DNA of 64,000 nt, from NCBI RefSeq assembly GCF_904846215.1, contig NZ_CAJGZK010000012.1, positions 1-64,000 on the forward strand, in the 5' to 3' direction. Both the position numbers and the translations under genes were made by a program. The notes below the pieces were generated by a model. The model had not been told where the DNA came from and made no database searches. It saw nothing but the letters and a program-made list of their open reading frames with translations. This document shows, one piece after another, positions 45,017 through 54,778 of the stretch (positions are counted from its first letter, which is position 1; each line of letters opens with the position of its first letter). The stretch comes from Psychrobacter glacincola. GTDB taxonomy: Bacteria; Pseudomonadota; Gammaproteobacteria; Pseudomonadales; Moraxellaceae.

Positions 45017-47047
45017 ATGAGCGACACAATCAAAAACCAAGCGGCAACGCAACCTTCTCAAACCACGCAACCCTCAAGCTTTGCTGATATTTATAACGCT
45101 TCTATTAACAATCCTGAGCAGTTTTGGGCGGAGCAAGCAAAGCGTATCTACTGGCACAAAGAGCCTGAGCAGATTCTCGATGACAGCAATTTACCATTTG
45201 CTAAGTGGTACGTCGGCGGTGAGACCAATCTTTGCTATAACTGTGTGGATCGCCATATACCAGATCGTGCTGAGCAAGATGCTTTTGTCTGGTTGTCTTC
45301 AGAGATCAATCAAGAGTTAATTCAGACTTTCCCAGCAGTCGTAGACGCGTTTAAAGATTTGGGCAATAACGTTGAGTTTTATACGGATTATACCAAGCGC
45401 CGCCTGACTTATAACGATTTATATAAAGAAGTCAATTACTTCGCCGATGTGCTACAGCGTCACGGTATCGAAAAAGGTGACCGTGTCATTATTTATATGC
45501 CAATGATTTTAGAGGCGGCATACGCGATGCTCGCGTGTGCGCGTATTGGCGCGGTGCATTCAGTCGTGTTCGGTGGTTTTGCGGCACATAACTTAGCGAT
45601 TCGAATGGACGATGCTGAAGCAAAAATGGTCATCACAGTAGACTCAGGTTTGCGTGGTGGTAAGGTTATTAACTATAAAAACCTCGTCGATAAAGGCGTC
45701 GAGCAAGCCAATGTGAAGCCTGAGCATGTGCTGGTCGTTAATCGTGGTATCTTGCCTTATGAGCCAAAAGATAAAGATATTGATTATGCGAGCCAGCGGC
45801 GCATCAGCTGTGACGCCAATGCTGTTGTGGAACCAGTATGGCTTGAGTCAAATGAGCCTTCATACTTACTTTATACTTCTGGTACGACAGGCACACCAAA
45901 AGGCGTGCAGCGTGATACGGGCGGTCATGCGGTAGCGCTGACGACATCGATGGACTATATCTATGACGGTAAAGCGGGCGAAACCTTTTGGGCAATATCA
46001 GATATCGGTTGGGCAGTGGGACACTCTTACACTATTTATGCGCCACTGCTCGCTGGCATGACCAGTGTCATGTATGAAGGTCTGCCGCATCGACCAAATC
46101 CAGGTATCTGGTGGCGTATCGTGGAAGCCAACAAGGTTAATATTTTATTTACCGCTCCGACTGGTGTACGTATGCTCAAAAAACAAGATGAAACGTGGAT
46201 GACACGTTATGATGTCTCCAGCGTGAAATCGTTCTTTTTGGCAGGCGAGCCGCTTGATGAGTCGACCGCCAATTGGCTGACTAAGCATTTGAACGTACCG
46301 ATTTTAGATCATTATTGGCAAACCGAGTCAGGCTGGCCTATTTTGAGCAATACACCTAAATTTAATGACAAACCCCACAAAAAAGGCTCCCCTGGTTTCC
46401 CCATGTATGGCTATGATGCACAAGTGATTCATGAAGACACTGGCGAGCCTTGTGCGGCTGGCGAAAAGGGTTTATTAGCCATTCGCGCACCCTTGCCACC
46501 GGGCTGTTTGACTACGGTTTGGCGTAACGATAAGCGCTTCATCGATAGCTATTTTAGCTTGACTGATAGCAATCAATACTCAACGTCAGACTATGCTGTC
46601 GTTGACGAAGATGGCTATTTTCATATACTTGGGCGTACTGATGATGTAATTAATGTCGCAGGCCATCGTATCGGTACTCAAGAGATTGAGGAAGCGATTA
46701 GTACACATCCAGAGATGGCGGAGTGCGCCGTCGTGGGTATTCAAGATGAACTAAAAGGCGAGTTGCCCATTGCGTTCTGTGTGCTAAAAGATCACGAGCA
46801 AGTTACGACTACTGAAAACCGCTTCCGCATTGAGCAGCAAGTGATTGGAGCTGTGGTCAAATCGCTTGGTGGTATTGCAAGGCCGGCGGCTATTTATTTT
46901 CCGCAGGCACTGCCAAAGACCCGCTCTGGCAAAATCTTACGCCGCGCTATTCGTGCTTTGGCAGAAGGCAAGGAGACCGGTGATATGTCAACGCTTGACA
47001 ATCCAGTAGCGATTGATGCCATCAAGCAATCGATGAAAGACTATTGA
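45017..47047 (+). CDS. prpE: Propionyl-CoA synthetase
   Basis: A 676-residue acyl-CoA synthetase close to PrpE. The N-terminal FADIYNASINNPEQFWAEQA is the ACS-type linker, followed by LLYTSGTTGTPKGVQRDTGG, SDIGWAVGHSYTIYAPLLAG, YWQTESGWPI and GRTDDVINVAGHRIGTQEIEE. The C-terminal PKTRSGKILRR holds the catalytic Lys that is acetylated in the family. ATG 45017 follows AAGGA; the frame is open from 44888. It is near the valine pathway genes that yield propionyl-CoA. Acetate is a possible alternative substrate. Confidence 0.9.
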   Translation: MSDTIKNQAATQPSQTTQPSSFADIYNASINNPEQFWAEQAKRIYWHKEPEQILDDSNLPFAKWYVGGETNLCYNCVDRHIPDRAEQDAFVWLSSEINQELIQTFPAVVDAFKDLGNNVEFYTDYTKRRLTYNDLYKEVNYFADVLQRHGIEKGDRVIIYMPMILEAAYAMLACARIGAVHSVVFGGFAAHNLAIRMDDAEAKMVITVDSGLRGGKVINYKNLVDKGVEQANVKPEHVLVVNRGILPYEPKDKDIDYASQRRISCDANAVVEPVWLESNEPSYLLYTSGTTGTPKGVQRDTGGHAVALTTSMDYIYDGKAGETFWAISDIGWAVGHSYTIYAPLLAGMTSVMYEGLPHRPNPGIWWRIVEANKVNILFTAPTGVRMLKKQDETWMTRYDVSSVKSFFLAGEPLDESTANWLTKHLNVPILDHYWQTESGWPILSNTPKFNDKPHKKGSPGFPMYGYDAQVIHEDTGEPCAAGEKGLLAIRAPLPPGCLTTVWRNDKRFIDSYFSLTDSNQYSTSDYAVVDEDGYFHILGRTDDVINVAGHRIGTQEIEEAISTHPEMAECAVVGIQDELKGELPIAFCVLKDHEQVTTTENRFRIEQQVIGAVVKSLGGIARPAAIYFPQALPKTRSGKILRRAIRALAEGKETGDMSTLDNPVAIDAIKQSMKDY

Positions 47048-47116
47048 TAAAGAATGGTAGCTAAGAGACACTGTTGGCAGATTATAATGATATTAATACC
47101 ATAACCTCAGTGTCAT

Positions 47117-47149
47117 AAAAAAGCTCATGAGTCATCATGGGCTTTTTTT
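47117..47149 (+). terminator. Terminator of prpE
   Basis: AAAAAAGCTCATGA pairs imperfectly with TCATGGGCTTTTTT, with a T run. Confidence 0.75.
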
Positions 47150-47356
47150 GGCTTGGATATAGACACAATCAATGCACATAAAACACTTGACCCTAAAATT
47201 GATTTATTGTTATAGTCAATAATGATACAAAATAAATCACTTTAAAATAAGGTTTTATTTGACATTTTATCTAATAAAATCTTTTCGTTTTAATCCTTTT
47301 TATAAATATAAAGACACCGTCGAATGGTAGCTTCGCAAACAAGATAAGGATATCTT
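47150..47356. other. Intergenic region before mmsA
   Basis: AT-rich DNA that probably carries the mmsA promoter. No confident boxes are seen. Confidence 0.4.
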
Positions 47357-48841
47357 ATGCACCACGTTAAACAGCTCATCAATGGTCAATTTGTCGACTC
47401 AAACACTGACGAATGGATTGATATCACCGATCCTGCCACTCAAGAAGTCATCGCCAAAGTACCGCAAACGACTGACGATGAAATAAACCAAGCCGTTGCA
47501 GCAGCAAAGACCGCTTTTCAAACCTGGCGCAAAACACCAATTACCACACGTGCGCGTATATTTTTGAAGTATCAGGCACTAATTCGTGAGCACATGGATG
47601 AGCTGGCAGAAATCTTGACTGCAGAGCAGGGCAAAACCATTGCCGATGCGCGTGGGGATGTATTCCGTGGGTTAGAAGTGGTGGAGCACGCAGCAGGGAT
47701 TGCCAACTTACAGATTGGTGATTTCGTTGAAAACGTTGCTTCAGGCGTTGACACTTATAGTATCTGGCAGCCGCTAGGTGTCTGTGCTGGTATCACGCCA
47801 TTTAACTTTCCAGCGATGATTCCACTATGGATGTTCCCAATGGCGATTGCCACCGGCAATACTTTTATCCTAAAACCATCTGAGCAAGATCCAATGGTCA
47901 CGATGCGTTTGGTTGAGCTTGCTATCGAAGCTGGCGTACCTGAAGGCGTACTAAACGTGGTACATGGCGGCAAAGCAACCGTCGATGCGATTTGTGATCA
48001 TCCTGATATTAAAGCGGTCTCTTTTGTCGGCTCCACCAACGTCGGTAAACACGTCTATGAGCGCGCCAGTCAGTCAGGTAAACGTGCGCAGTGTATGATG
48101 GGCGCTAAAAATCATGGCGTTATTTTACCTGATGCCAATAAAGAGCAGACGCTCAATCAGTTAGCAGGTGCAGCATTTGGTGCTGCTGGTCAACGTTGTA
48201 TGGCACTGTCTGTCGTTGTGCTGGTTGGCGCAGCAGGTGAGTGGATTGATGATATCAAAGCCAAAGCAGAAGGCTTAATCGTCTCAGCTGGCAAAAATGA
48301 TAAAGACTTAGGTCCGCTGATTTCTCCTGCCGCAAAAGCGCGCGTTGAGCATTTGATTGGCACAGGGGTAGAAGAAGGCGCAAGTTTGATTCTTGATGGT
48401 CGCGGTATTACCGTTGAGGGCTATGAGAAGGGTAACTTCGTTGGCCCTACTATCTTTGATAACGTCACCGCAGACATGCAAATCTACAAAGAAGAAATCT
48501 TTGGTCCAGTATTATGTATCATGCGTGCCAATAGCTTGGATGAAGCGATTGAGCTGCTTAATGCCAATCCACATGGTAATGGCACGGCAATATTTACCCA
48601 GTCAGGCGCTGCTGCCCATAAATTCCAACAAGATGTACAGGTCGGTCAAATCGGTATCAACTTGCCGATTCCTGTGCCATTACCGATGTTCTCATTCTCA
48701 GGCTCACGTGCTAGTAAGCTTGGTGATCTCGGTCCTTATGGCAAGCAGGCGGTGCAATTTTATACCCAAACCAAGACCGTTACGGCACGTTGGTTTGATG
48801 ATGAGGCAAGTCGCGGCGTTAATACGACTATTTCAATTTAA
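47357..48841 (+). CDS. mmsA: CoA-acylating methylmalonate-semialdehyde dehydrogenase
   Basis: A 494-residue aldehyde dehydrogenase that oxidises methylmalonate semialdehyde to propionyl-CoA, the last step of valine breakdown. Marks of the MmsA subgroup are [33 protein letters not shown] (replacing the usual glutamate region) and the catalytic Cys in [10 protein letters not shown]. The C-terminal [23 protein letters not shown] is also diagnostic. AAGGA lies upstream of the ATG. It leads a valine catabolic group on the + strand. Confidence 0.95.
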   Translation: MHHVKQLINGQFVDSNTDEWIDITDPATQEVIAKVPQTTDDEINQAVAAAKTAFQTWRKTPITTRARIFLKYQALIREHMDELAEILTAEQGKTIADARGDVFRGLEVVEHAAGIANLQIGDFVENVASGVDTYSIWQPLGVCAGITPFNFPAMIPLWMFPMAIATGNTFILKPSEQDPMVTMRLVELAIEAGVPEGVLNVVHGGKATVDAICDHPDIKAVSFVGSTNVGKHVYERASQSGKRAQCMMGAKNHGVILPDANKEQTLNQLAGAAFGAAGQRCMALSVVVLVGAAGEWIDDIKAKAEGLIVSAGKNDKDLGPLISPAAKARVEHLIGTGVEEGASLILDGRGITVEGYEKGNFVGPTIFDNVTADMQIYKEEIFGPVLCIMRANSLDEAIELLNANPHGNGTAIFTQSGAAAHKFQQDVQVGQIGINLPIPVPLPMFSFSGSRASKLGDLGPYGKQAVQFYTQTKTVTARWFDDEASRGVNTTISI

Positions 48842-48865
48842 GGTTAATGCCTTATATTTGTGTTA

Positions 48866-49003
48866 TATAGTCAGGGAAAAGTAATATCGATACATCAAGT
48901 ACTGCTGATATTAATTTTTCTTGCTTGCTGTGCCTACGCAGACAGAGGCTGCGAAAAATTTATACCAGCAGCACTGTAGCGTTTTTGAGATATTTTAACT
49001 ATA
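48866..49003 (+). repeat. TATAGTCA palindromic element, copy 11 (ATACATC subtype)
   Basis: 138 bp between mmsA and the acyl-CoA dehydrogenase gene, from TATAGTCA to TAACTATA. It is almost identical to copy 6. It lies inside a likely operon, so it would be transcribed. Confidence 0.87.
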
Positions 49004-49146
49004 GCAGCAATTTTACTTAGCGTTTTTTAGAAAAAGCATGATTTTATGATTGTCGTTATGCCGCTGCTATACTATATAAGCGATATTAAAGTGATAACCT
49101 CAAACCTAATTCACCATATTTGCTCTGCAAGCCCAAGGATGACCTT

Positions 49147-50307
49147 ATGGATTTTTCATTGACTGATGACCAAATCGCCTTTCGTCAAACTGCCAGACAG
49201 TTTGCGCAAAAAGAGCTAAAGCCAAACTCGGCTGAGTGGGATCGTACCTCGCACTTTCCAATTGATGTGATTAAGAAATCAGGGGAGCTTGGTTTTTTGG
49301 GACTCTATACCAATCCAGAATATGATGGTTTGGGTTTACCGCGCTTAGATTCTGCCATGGTTTTTGAAGAGCTGGCATGGGGCGATACGGCTGTTGCTGC
49401 CTATATAAGTATTCATAATATGGCAAGCTGGATGATTGGTGAATTTGGTAGCGATGCGTTGTGCAAAAAATATTTGCCGAATATGGTCAGTGGTGAATGG
49501 CTTGGCAGTTATTGCTTAACCGAACCCAATGCTGGTTCTGATGCGGCGTCACTACGCACCAAAGCCGATAAGCAAGGCGAGTATTATGTGCTCAACGGTG
49601 AAAAAACCTTTATCTCAGGCGCAGGCTCAACCGATGTGTTAGTGGTCATGGCTCGTACCGGCGGTGCAGGACCAAAAGGTATTTCAGCGTTCGTTGTTGA
49701 CGCCGACAGCGCTGGTATCGAATATGGCAAAAACGAGCATAAAATGGGCTGGAAAGCGCAGCCAACGCGAGCAATTAGTTTTAAAGATGTCAAGGTGCCA
49801 GCAGAGAATCTCATCGGCGAAGAAGGACAAGGCTTTCGTATCGCTATGAAGGGCTTAGATGGTGGTCGTATCAATATCGGTATTTGCGCTGTTGGTACAG
49901 CACAGTCAGCGCTCGAGACAGCAACCAATTATGTGCAAGAACGTAGCCAGTTTGGCAGCCCGATTGCCGGCTTACAATCAGTACAGTTTAAGCTTGCTGA
50001 TATGCTGACTCAAACCATTACCGCACGGCAAATGCTCTATCTAGCAGCCAATAAAGTTGATAATAAGGATGCGCAAGCGTCTACTTATTGTGCGATGGCA
50101 AAGCGATTATCGACTGATCTTTGCTTCGATGTCGCTAATGAAGCCCTACAATTACATGGTGGTTATGGTTATCTAAACGAATATCCACTTGAGCGTCATG
50201 TCCGTGATTTGCGTGTGCATCAAATTTTAGAAGGCACCAATGAGATTATGCGCGTGATTGTCTCGCGCCAGCTACTACAAGACGATGCGCTAAGCCAGTT
50301 ACGTTAA
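49147..50307 (+). CDS. Acyl-CoA dehydrogenase, probably isobutyryl-CoA
   Basis: A 386-residue FAD enzyme. It carries CLTEPNAGSDAASLRTKA, the FISGAGSTDVLVVMARTGG signature and the catalytic base region HQILEGTNEIMRVIV. YGYLNEYPLERHVRDLR is the family C-terminal signature. The position between mmsA and the hydroxyisobutyryl-CoA hydrolase makes isobutyryl-CoA (valine pathway) the likely substrate; related short branched acyl-CoAs remain possible. ATG 49147 follows AAGGA; the frame is open to 49120. Confidence 0.9.
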   Translation: MDFSLTDDQIAFRQTARQFAQKELKPNSAEWDRTSHFPIDVIKKSGELGFLGLYTNPEYDGLGLPRLDSAMVFEELAWGDTAVAAYISIHNMASWMIGEFGSDALCKKYLPNMVSGEWLGSYCLTEPNAGSDAASLRTKADKQGEYYVLNGEKTFISGAGSTDVLVVMARTGGAGPKGISAFVVDADSAGIEYGKNEHKMGWKAQPTRAISFKDVKVPAENLIGEEGQGFRIAMKGLDGGRINIGICAVGTAQSALETATNYVQERSQFGSPIAGLQSVQFKLADMLTQTITARQMLYLAANKVDNKDAQASTYCAMAKRLSTDLCFDVANEALQLHGGYGYLNEYPLERHVRDLRVHQILEGTNEIMRVIVSRQLLQDDALSQLR

Positions 50308-50373
50308 TCACTTTATATGAATAAATAACTCGCCGATTCGAATGTATAAATAAAGCAATTTTATAGAAAATTA

Positions 50374-50518
50374 TATAGTCAGTCCTAAATAAAAAAAGTA
50401 CAACTATTGTCAGGCGCTACTGGTGTAAATTTTACTTGCTTGCTGTGCCTGCGCAGACAGAGGCTGCGCAAAATTTATCCCAGTAGCGCTGTATTTATTT
50501 AATAGTGGAACGACTATA
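50374..50518 (+). repeat. Palindromic element, copy 12 (CCTAAATAAAA subtype)
   Basis: 145 bp from TATAGTCAGTCCTAAATAAA to GACTATA. The arms are GCGCTACTGGTGTAAATTTTAC and GCAAAATTTATCCCAGTAGCGC, different from the major subtype but complementary, around the same loop CTGCGCAGACAGAGGCTGC. Confidence 0.85.
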
Positions 50519-50531
50519 ACAAGGATGTTCC

Positions 50532-50841
50532 ATGACGGATTATACCAACTTAAAACTATCGATTGATGGTCATACTGCCACACTCACAAACAATAATCCA
50601 CCTGCTCATACTTGGACGATGGACAGTCTAAAGGCGCTTAAGCAGTTAATTACTGACCTTAATGCCAATGATGATATCTACGCAGTGTAAATGACTGATT
50701 CAAGCTGCTAGAAATATACCGCCTGCGCAAAACCTTGTCGATGAGCGTGAAGCATTTGTGAAGTTGTTCGACACCATGGATCAGCGTGAAGGCGTGCAAG
50801 CCTTCTTAGAGAAGCATAAGCCTGTTTGGCAAAATAAATAG
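50532..50841 (+). pseudogene. Enoyl-CoA hydratase pseudogene with internal deletion
   Basis: Starting at ATG 50532 the first 52 codons read as the N-terminus of an enoyl-CoA hydratase (TNLKLSIDGHTATLTNNNPP...) and stop at TAA 50688. In another frame, 50704-50841 encodes a typical C-terminus (NLVDEREAFVKLFDTMDQRE then GVQAFLEKHKPVW). The middle, about 150 codons including the oxyanion-hole and catalytic region, is missing. In valine operons a hydratase gene (methacrylyl-CoA hydratase) usually sits here, so this copy must be inactive and the step must be done elsewhere. Confidence 0.8.
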
Positions 50842-50901
50842 AGCTTACTGCTTTATTTTTAAGCATAATATTTTTTCATTTAATTTTTGTAGGTCAATTT
50901 T

Positions 50902-52140
50902 ATGACAGCAGCTATAGAAGGCAAGCCAGAAGCGCCAGTATTATTCAGCACCGAACCGACAGATTGTGGTCACCTTATTGGGATAATGACATTAAATACA
51001 CCCAAATCGCTCAATGCCTTGAGCGTTGAGATGTGTCAATTATTATCACAGCAACTAGAGCAGTGGGAAAGTGATGAACAAGTGGTGGCACTGCTATTAA
51101 AAGGCTCAGGCGATAAGGCATTTTGTGCGGGCGGTGATATACGTAAGCTCTATGACAGTATGTCTATAAATGCACCGCTGCCAAATCCATACGCCACAGA
51201 GTTTTTTGGTAATGAATACAGCCTTTATCGACAAATGCACTTTTACTCGAAACCATTAATACTTTGGGGCGATGGCATTATCATGGGTGGCGGCATGGGG
51301 CTGATGGCTGGTTGTAGTCATCGACTGGTTACCGAGCGCACCCGCTTTGCCATGCCAGAGATTACTATTGGGCTATTTCCTGATGCTTCTGGCAGTTGGT
51401 TCTTGCAGCGTATGCCTGCGAAAACAGGTTTGTTTTTGGGGCTAACGGGTGCGATGTGTAATGGTAGTGATGCTCTATTAGCCAATCTTGCAGAATATGC
51501 CGTTGCCAGTTCTGATTATGATGCCATCATGCAGCGCTTAAAACAGAGTAATTGGCAATCGCTAGCTGACAGCACAGATAAATGTCATAACCGTCATCAT
51601 AACAGCGCCTACAGTATCGTCAGCCGTGCACTCGCGGCGCAACCGGTAGCCGAATTGCCTGCTAGTAAATTGGCAACTTATTGGCATCCTATCCAGCAGT
51701 TGATGAATAGCGGCGGCTTAGGTGACATCGATGCGCTATTACAAAGTGACGAGGCGCTCGCACAGATAGATAAAGAATTTTCAGAAGACAGCTGGACACA
51801 GCGAGCAGTAGCAACCTACCGACAGGGTTGTCCGGTGACTGCCGCCTTGACCTATGCGCTATATCATAAAGTGACTGATTTATCATTAGAGCAAGTGCTG
51901 TATCTAGAGACCAATGTTGCCGTACATTGCGCGGCCAATCCTGATTTTAAAGAAGGCGTGCGGGCGTTATTGATTGATAAAGACCGCAATCCACAATGGT
52001 CACGCACGTTAGCTGAGTGTCTCAGCCCTGAAGGACAAGAATATATTGAGCAGCACTTTACCAATCCTTATACGAAAGGCGCGCATCCTTTAGGCGATTG
52101 GCTTAGCGATACAGCATTGGGTAATGAAGCGGTTCGCTAG
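50902..52140 (+). CDS. 3-hydroxyisobutyryl-CoA hydrolase
   Basis: A 412-residue crotonase-fold thioesterase that releases 3-hydroxyisobutyrate from its CoA ester. It contains IMTLNTPKSLNALS, the oxyanion segment KAFCAGGDIRKLYDS, LWGDGIIMGGGMGLMAGCSHRLVTE and the family-specific EITIGLFPDASGSWFL with the catalytic Glu. The C-terminal DFKEGVRALLIDKDRNPQW is diagnostic for HIBYL-CoA hydrolases against simple hydratases. It stands between the broken hydratase gene and mmsB, as expected for valine catabolism. Confidence 0.92.
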   Translation: MTAAIEGKPEAPVLFSTEPTDCGHLIGIMTLNTPKSLNALSVEMCQLLSQQLEQWESDEQVVALLLKGSGDKAFCAGGDIRKLYDSMSINAPLPNPYATEFFGNEYSLYRQMHFYSKPLILWGDGIIMGGGMGLMAGCSHRLVTERTRFAMPEITIGLFPDASGSWFLQRMPAKTGLFLGLTGAMCNGSDALLANLAEYAVASSDYDAIMQRLKQSNWQSLADSTDKCHNRHHNSAYSIVSRALAAQPVAELPASKLATYWHPIQQLMNSGGLGDIDALLQSDEALAQIDKEFSEDSWTQRAVATYRQGCPVTAALTYALYHKVTDLSLEQVLYLETNVAVHCAANPDFKEGVRALLIDKDRNPQWSRTLAECLSPEGQEYIEQHFTNPYTKGAHPLGDWLSDTALGNEAVR

Positions 52141-52146
52141 CCATAC

Positions 52147-52288
52147 ATAGTCGGTCCTAAATAAAAGAAATACAAATGTTATAAGGTACTACTGGGGTTA
52201 ATTTTTCTTGCTTGCTGTGCCTACGCAGACAGAGGCTGCGAATCATTAACCCCAGTAGTGCTGTACCCTTTTAGAAGTGGATTAAATA
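52147..52288 (+). repeat. Palindromic element, copy 13 (CCTAAATAAAA subtype, decayed ends)
   Basis: Left end reads ATAGTCGGTCCTAAATAAAA. The arms are ACTACTGGGGTTAAT and ATTAACCCCAGTAGT, and the loop is intact. The right end has lost TGACTATA. It lies between the hydrolase and mmsB genes. Confidence 0.82.
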
Positions 52289-52333
52289 AAAAATTAAAAC
52301 TAATTGCATAAGCAATCATCAAGGAGCGATGAG

Positions 52334-53299
52334 ATGGATACAAAGGATACAGATTCAAGTAATACAACTATGACTGATAATGATGGTAAGATAGCAAAGC
52401 CAAATATCGCCTTTATCGGACTTGGTAATATGGGCGCACCAATGGCGGAGAACTTGTTAAAGGCAGGTTATGCGTTATCTGTATATGACTTATCTGCAGA
52501 GGCGACCCAGCGCTTAGCACAATCAGGCGCAAGTGTCGCGGATAGCCCAAAAGATGCCGCACGCAATGCCCGAGTGGTTATCAGTATGCTACCCGCAGGC
52601 AAACACGTTCATTCTGTTTATTTAGGAGAAGGCAGTACTGACGGTCTGCTTGTAAGCTTACCGAAAGGCACATTGGTCATTGATAGCAGTACCATCGCCG
52701 CCGCTGATGCTAGATTAGTGGCAGAAGCAGCAAGCAAGCTTGGTATAGACTTCCTGGATGCGCCTGTCTCTGGTGGTACGGGCGGTGCTATTGCAGGCAG
52801 TCTGACTTTTATCGTTGGTGGCGACGATGACGCCTTTGCCAAAGCCGAGACAATACTTGCTGTCATGGGCAAAAATATCTTCCATGCAGGCGAGCACGGT
52901 GCCGGACAAGTCGCAAAAATATGCAATAACATGCTGTTAGGTATTCTGATGGCAGGAACGGCAGAAGCGATTAATTTAGGCGTTAAAAACGGCTTAGATC
53001 CGAAAGTACTATCAGACATCATGCTGCAAAGCTCTGGTCGTAACTGGACACTCGAGGTCTATAATCCTTATCCGCAAGTCATGGAAAATGTCCCATCGAG
53101 CAATGGCTATCGAGGCGGCTTTATGAGTAAGTTGATGCAAAAAGACCTTAATCTTGCCATGCAGACCGCTCAAGATACCAATGTGGATACGCCAATGGGT
53201 GCCAAAGCAACAGAGCTCTATGAAGCGCATACCGTCGAGAATGGCGATAGGGATTTTTCTAGTATTATGGCGCGTTACGACAGCTCTGCATTGTCTTAA
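52334..53299 (+). CDS. mmsB: 3-hydroxyisobutyrate dehydrogenase
   Basis: Oxidises 3-hydroxyisobutyrate to methylmalonate semialdehyde with NAD+. The 321 residues begin with about 28 extra residues before the Rossmann motif AFIGLGNMGAPMAENLL. The substrate-binding DAPVSGGTGGAIAGSLTFIVGG and catalytic Lys region GAGQVAKICNNMLLG are intact, followed by SSGRNWTLEVYNP and FMSKLMQKDLNLA. ATG 52334 follows AGGAG by seven bases. A terminator follows. Confidence 0.95.
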   Translation: MDTKDTDSSNTTMTDNDGKIAKPNIAFIGLGNMGAPMAENLLKAGYALSVYDLSAEATQRLAQSGASVADSPKDAARNARVVISMLPAGKHVHSVYLGEGSTDGLLVSLPKGTLVIDSSTIAAADARLVAEAASKLGIDFLDAPVSGGTGGAIAGSLTFIVGGDDDAFAKAETILAVMGKNIFHAGEHGAGQVAKICNNMLLGILMAGTAEAINLGVKNGLDPKVLSDIMLQSSGRNWTLEVYNPYPQVMENVPSSNGYRGGFMSKLMQKDLNLAMQTAQDTNVDTPMGAKATELYEAHTVENGDRDFSSIMARYDSSALS

Positions 53300-53318
53300 A
53301 TTATTTCATATATAAATA

Positions 53319-53359
53319 AAAAAAGGTCTGCATTATCACAATAGTGCAGACCTTTTTTG
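53319..53359. terminator. Bidirectional terminator
   Basis: AAAAAAAGGTCTGCA pairs with TGCAGACCTTTTTT between mmsB and the convergent IclR gene. Confidence 0.9.
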
Positions 53360-53377
53360 GCTCATATATGACGGCAG

Positions 53378-54136
53378 TTAACTGGGCAGCTCATAGACCA
53401 GCGACTGAATGTCTTGTGCTGCTTTTTGCAGTTGTGGGACATGGGTTAAGAGGTCATCTAAAGACACCCGTATGGTTGGTGCATGCACATACAGCGAAGC
53501 GAGGTAGCGTGATTTTGTATCCCGTATCGGTACGGCGATTGCCACCATCTCAGAGATAAACTCTTCGTTATCGATACCTATGCCTGTTTCAGCGATACGG
53601 TCAAGCTCAGCATTTAATGCATCGATATCGGTGATGGTGTTTTTGGTGAACTTATCTAGTGGTAAATTTTGCAGTATCTTTTCGCGGCTTGCGCTTGATA
53701 ATTGACTCAAATACAGCTTGCCGGTTGCTGTACACCACATCGGTGATTTTGCGCCCACTGGTAGATAAATCTGTAACGGCAAGGTCGTTTTTGCGCGGTT
53801 GGTATAGATCATATTCATATGATAAGGAACGCCAATACCGCACGTTTCCTTAAGTTCATCAACCAGATTTTGCAAAATCATTTGCCGCTCATTGAAGAAT
53901 AGTCGCTGCTGCCAAAGCTCGACACTTAAATTGCGCACCCGCTTGCCCGGTATAATGCCACCACCAATATCGACAGTCACAAACCCTTCATCAACCAGAT
54001 TTTGAATCAATCGATGGATGGTCGGCTTTGGAATATCAAGCTTCTGCGACAGCTCAAGTGGCGAGAGTGACTTGGAGGCGTAAGACACTGCCTCGATAAT
54101 CTCTAGCACACGGGTAATCGACGATACTTTTGGCAT
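53378..54136 (-). CDS. IclR-family regulator
   Basis: A 252-residue IclR protein with N-terminal winged HTH (LSPLELSQKLDIPKPTIHRLIQNLVDEGFV) and C-terminal effector domain (WCTATGKLYLSQLS, ISEMVAIAVPIRD). It starts with the family-typical VSSITRVLEIIEAV. It is convergent with mmsB and may control the valine or isobutyrate genes, although the 4-6 kb distance to mmsA leaves this open. Confidence 0.87.
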   Translation of the reverse strand: MPKVSSITRVLEIIEAVSYASKSLSPLELSQKLDIPKPTIHRLIQNLVDEGFVTVDIGGGIIPGKRVRNLSVELWQQRLFFNERQMILQNLVDELKETCGIGVPYHMNMIYTNRAKTTLPLQIYLPVGAKSPMWCTATGKLYLSQLSSASREKILQNLPLDKFTKNTITDIDALNAELDRIAETGIGIDNEEFISEMVAIAVPIRDTKSRYLASLYVHAPTIRVSLDDLLTHVPQLQKAAQDIQSLVYELPS

Positions 54137-54778
54137 ATATGTGACTCAATAAGAATAAAAAAATAAAGCAGGTAGCTACCCTATAACGGATATAATCCTA
54201 GTACAAAATAGAGTAGAACAATCAAGGCGATAAGGCTAAAAATGAATAAGTATAAAGGCATACAGCAATTGGCTTATTGGATCTAATTTAGCACAATATA
54301 ACCCTTAGACACGCCTAACTCTTATTATATAGCAGCGTGTTTACCTTGCGTGGATTTATATCCAAATTATCTGGGAATCTAGGTATTTTTGAGCAATATT
54401 AGATACGTTCAGTCACAAAGTACAACAATCTGTAGTAATTAACTCTATAACTGTTATTGCGTTCTTTCTTAAGATGCTTCATCATGCAGACATATTTTGT
54501 AATACCTTTACATGAGCGTTAATTAGTTCAACAATCATGTGTAGGCTGCGCGGTGGCTTTAATAGCATTGTGTAACAAAAGGGCGAAGTATTGCGGGCGG
54601 GTATAGTAATTATTACAATATCTATGCAATCTTTACATAATGGCAAATAAAAAGTGCGTCTTTAGGGGTGACTTTTTGAACCAAAATTGTTTTAATCCTC
54701 GCATCAAAATGATTGTTTAAAAAAGTTAGATTTTCATTTTTTTATGGGCGTGTTATTTCATACTTCAGGAGAGTAATC
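54137..54778. other. 642-bp gene-free region upstream of the outer-membrane protein
   Basis: AT-rich, with no gene, terminator or palindromic element. It is long enough to hold promoters for the IclR gene and a long 5' leader for the barrel gene. Confidence 0.5.
54613..54641 (+). promoter_or_regulatory. Candidate sigma-70 promoter of the outer-membrane protein gene
   Basis: TTACAA, 17-bp spacer, CATAAT. It would give an untranslated leader of about 130 nt. The assignment rests on consensus only. Confidence 0.3.

Noticed and set aside
48393..48884. 163-codon frame overlapping mmsA and running into an element
   Set aside because: Overlaps the conserved C-terminal half of MmsA in another frame; no ribosome site.
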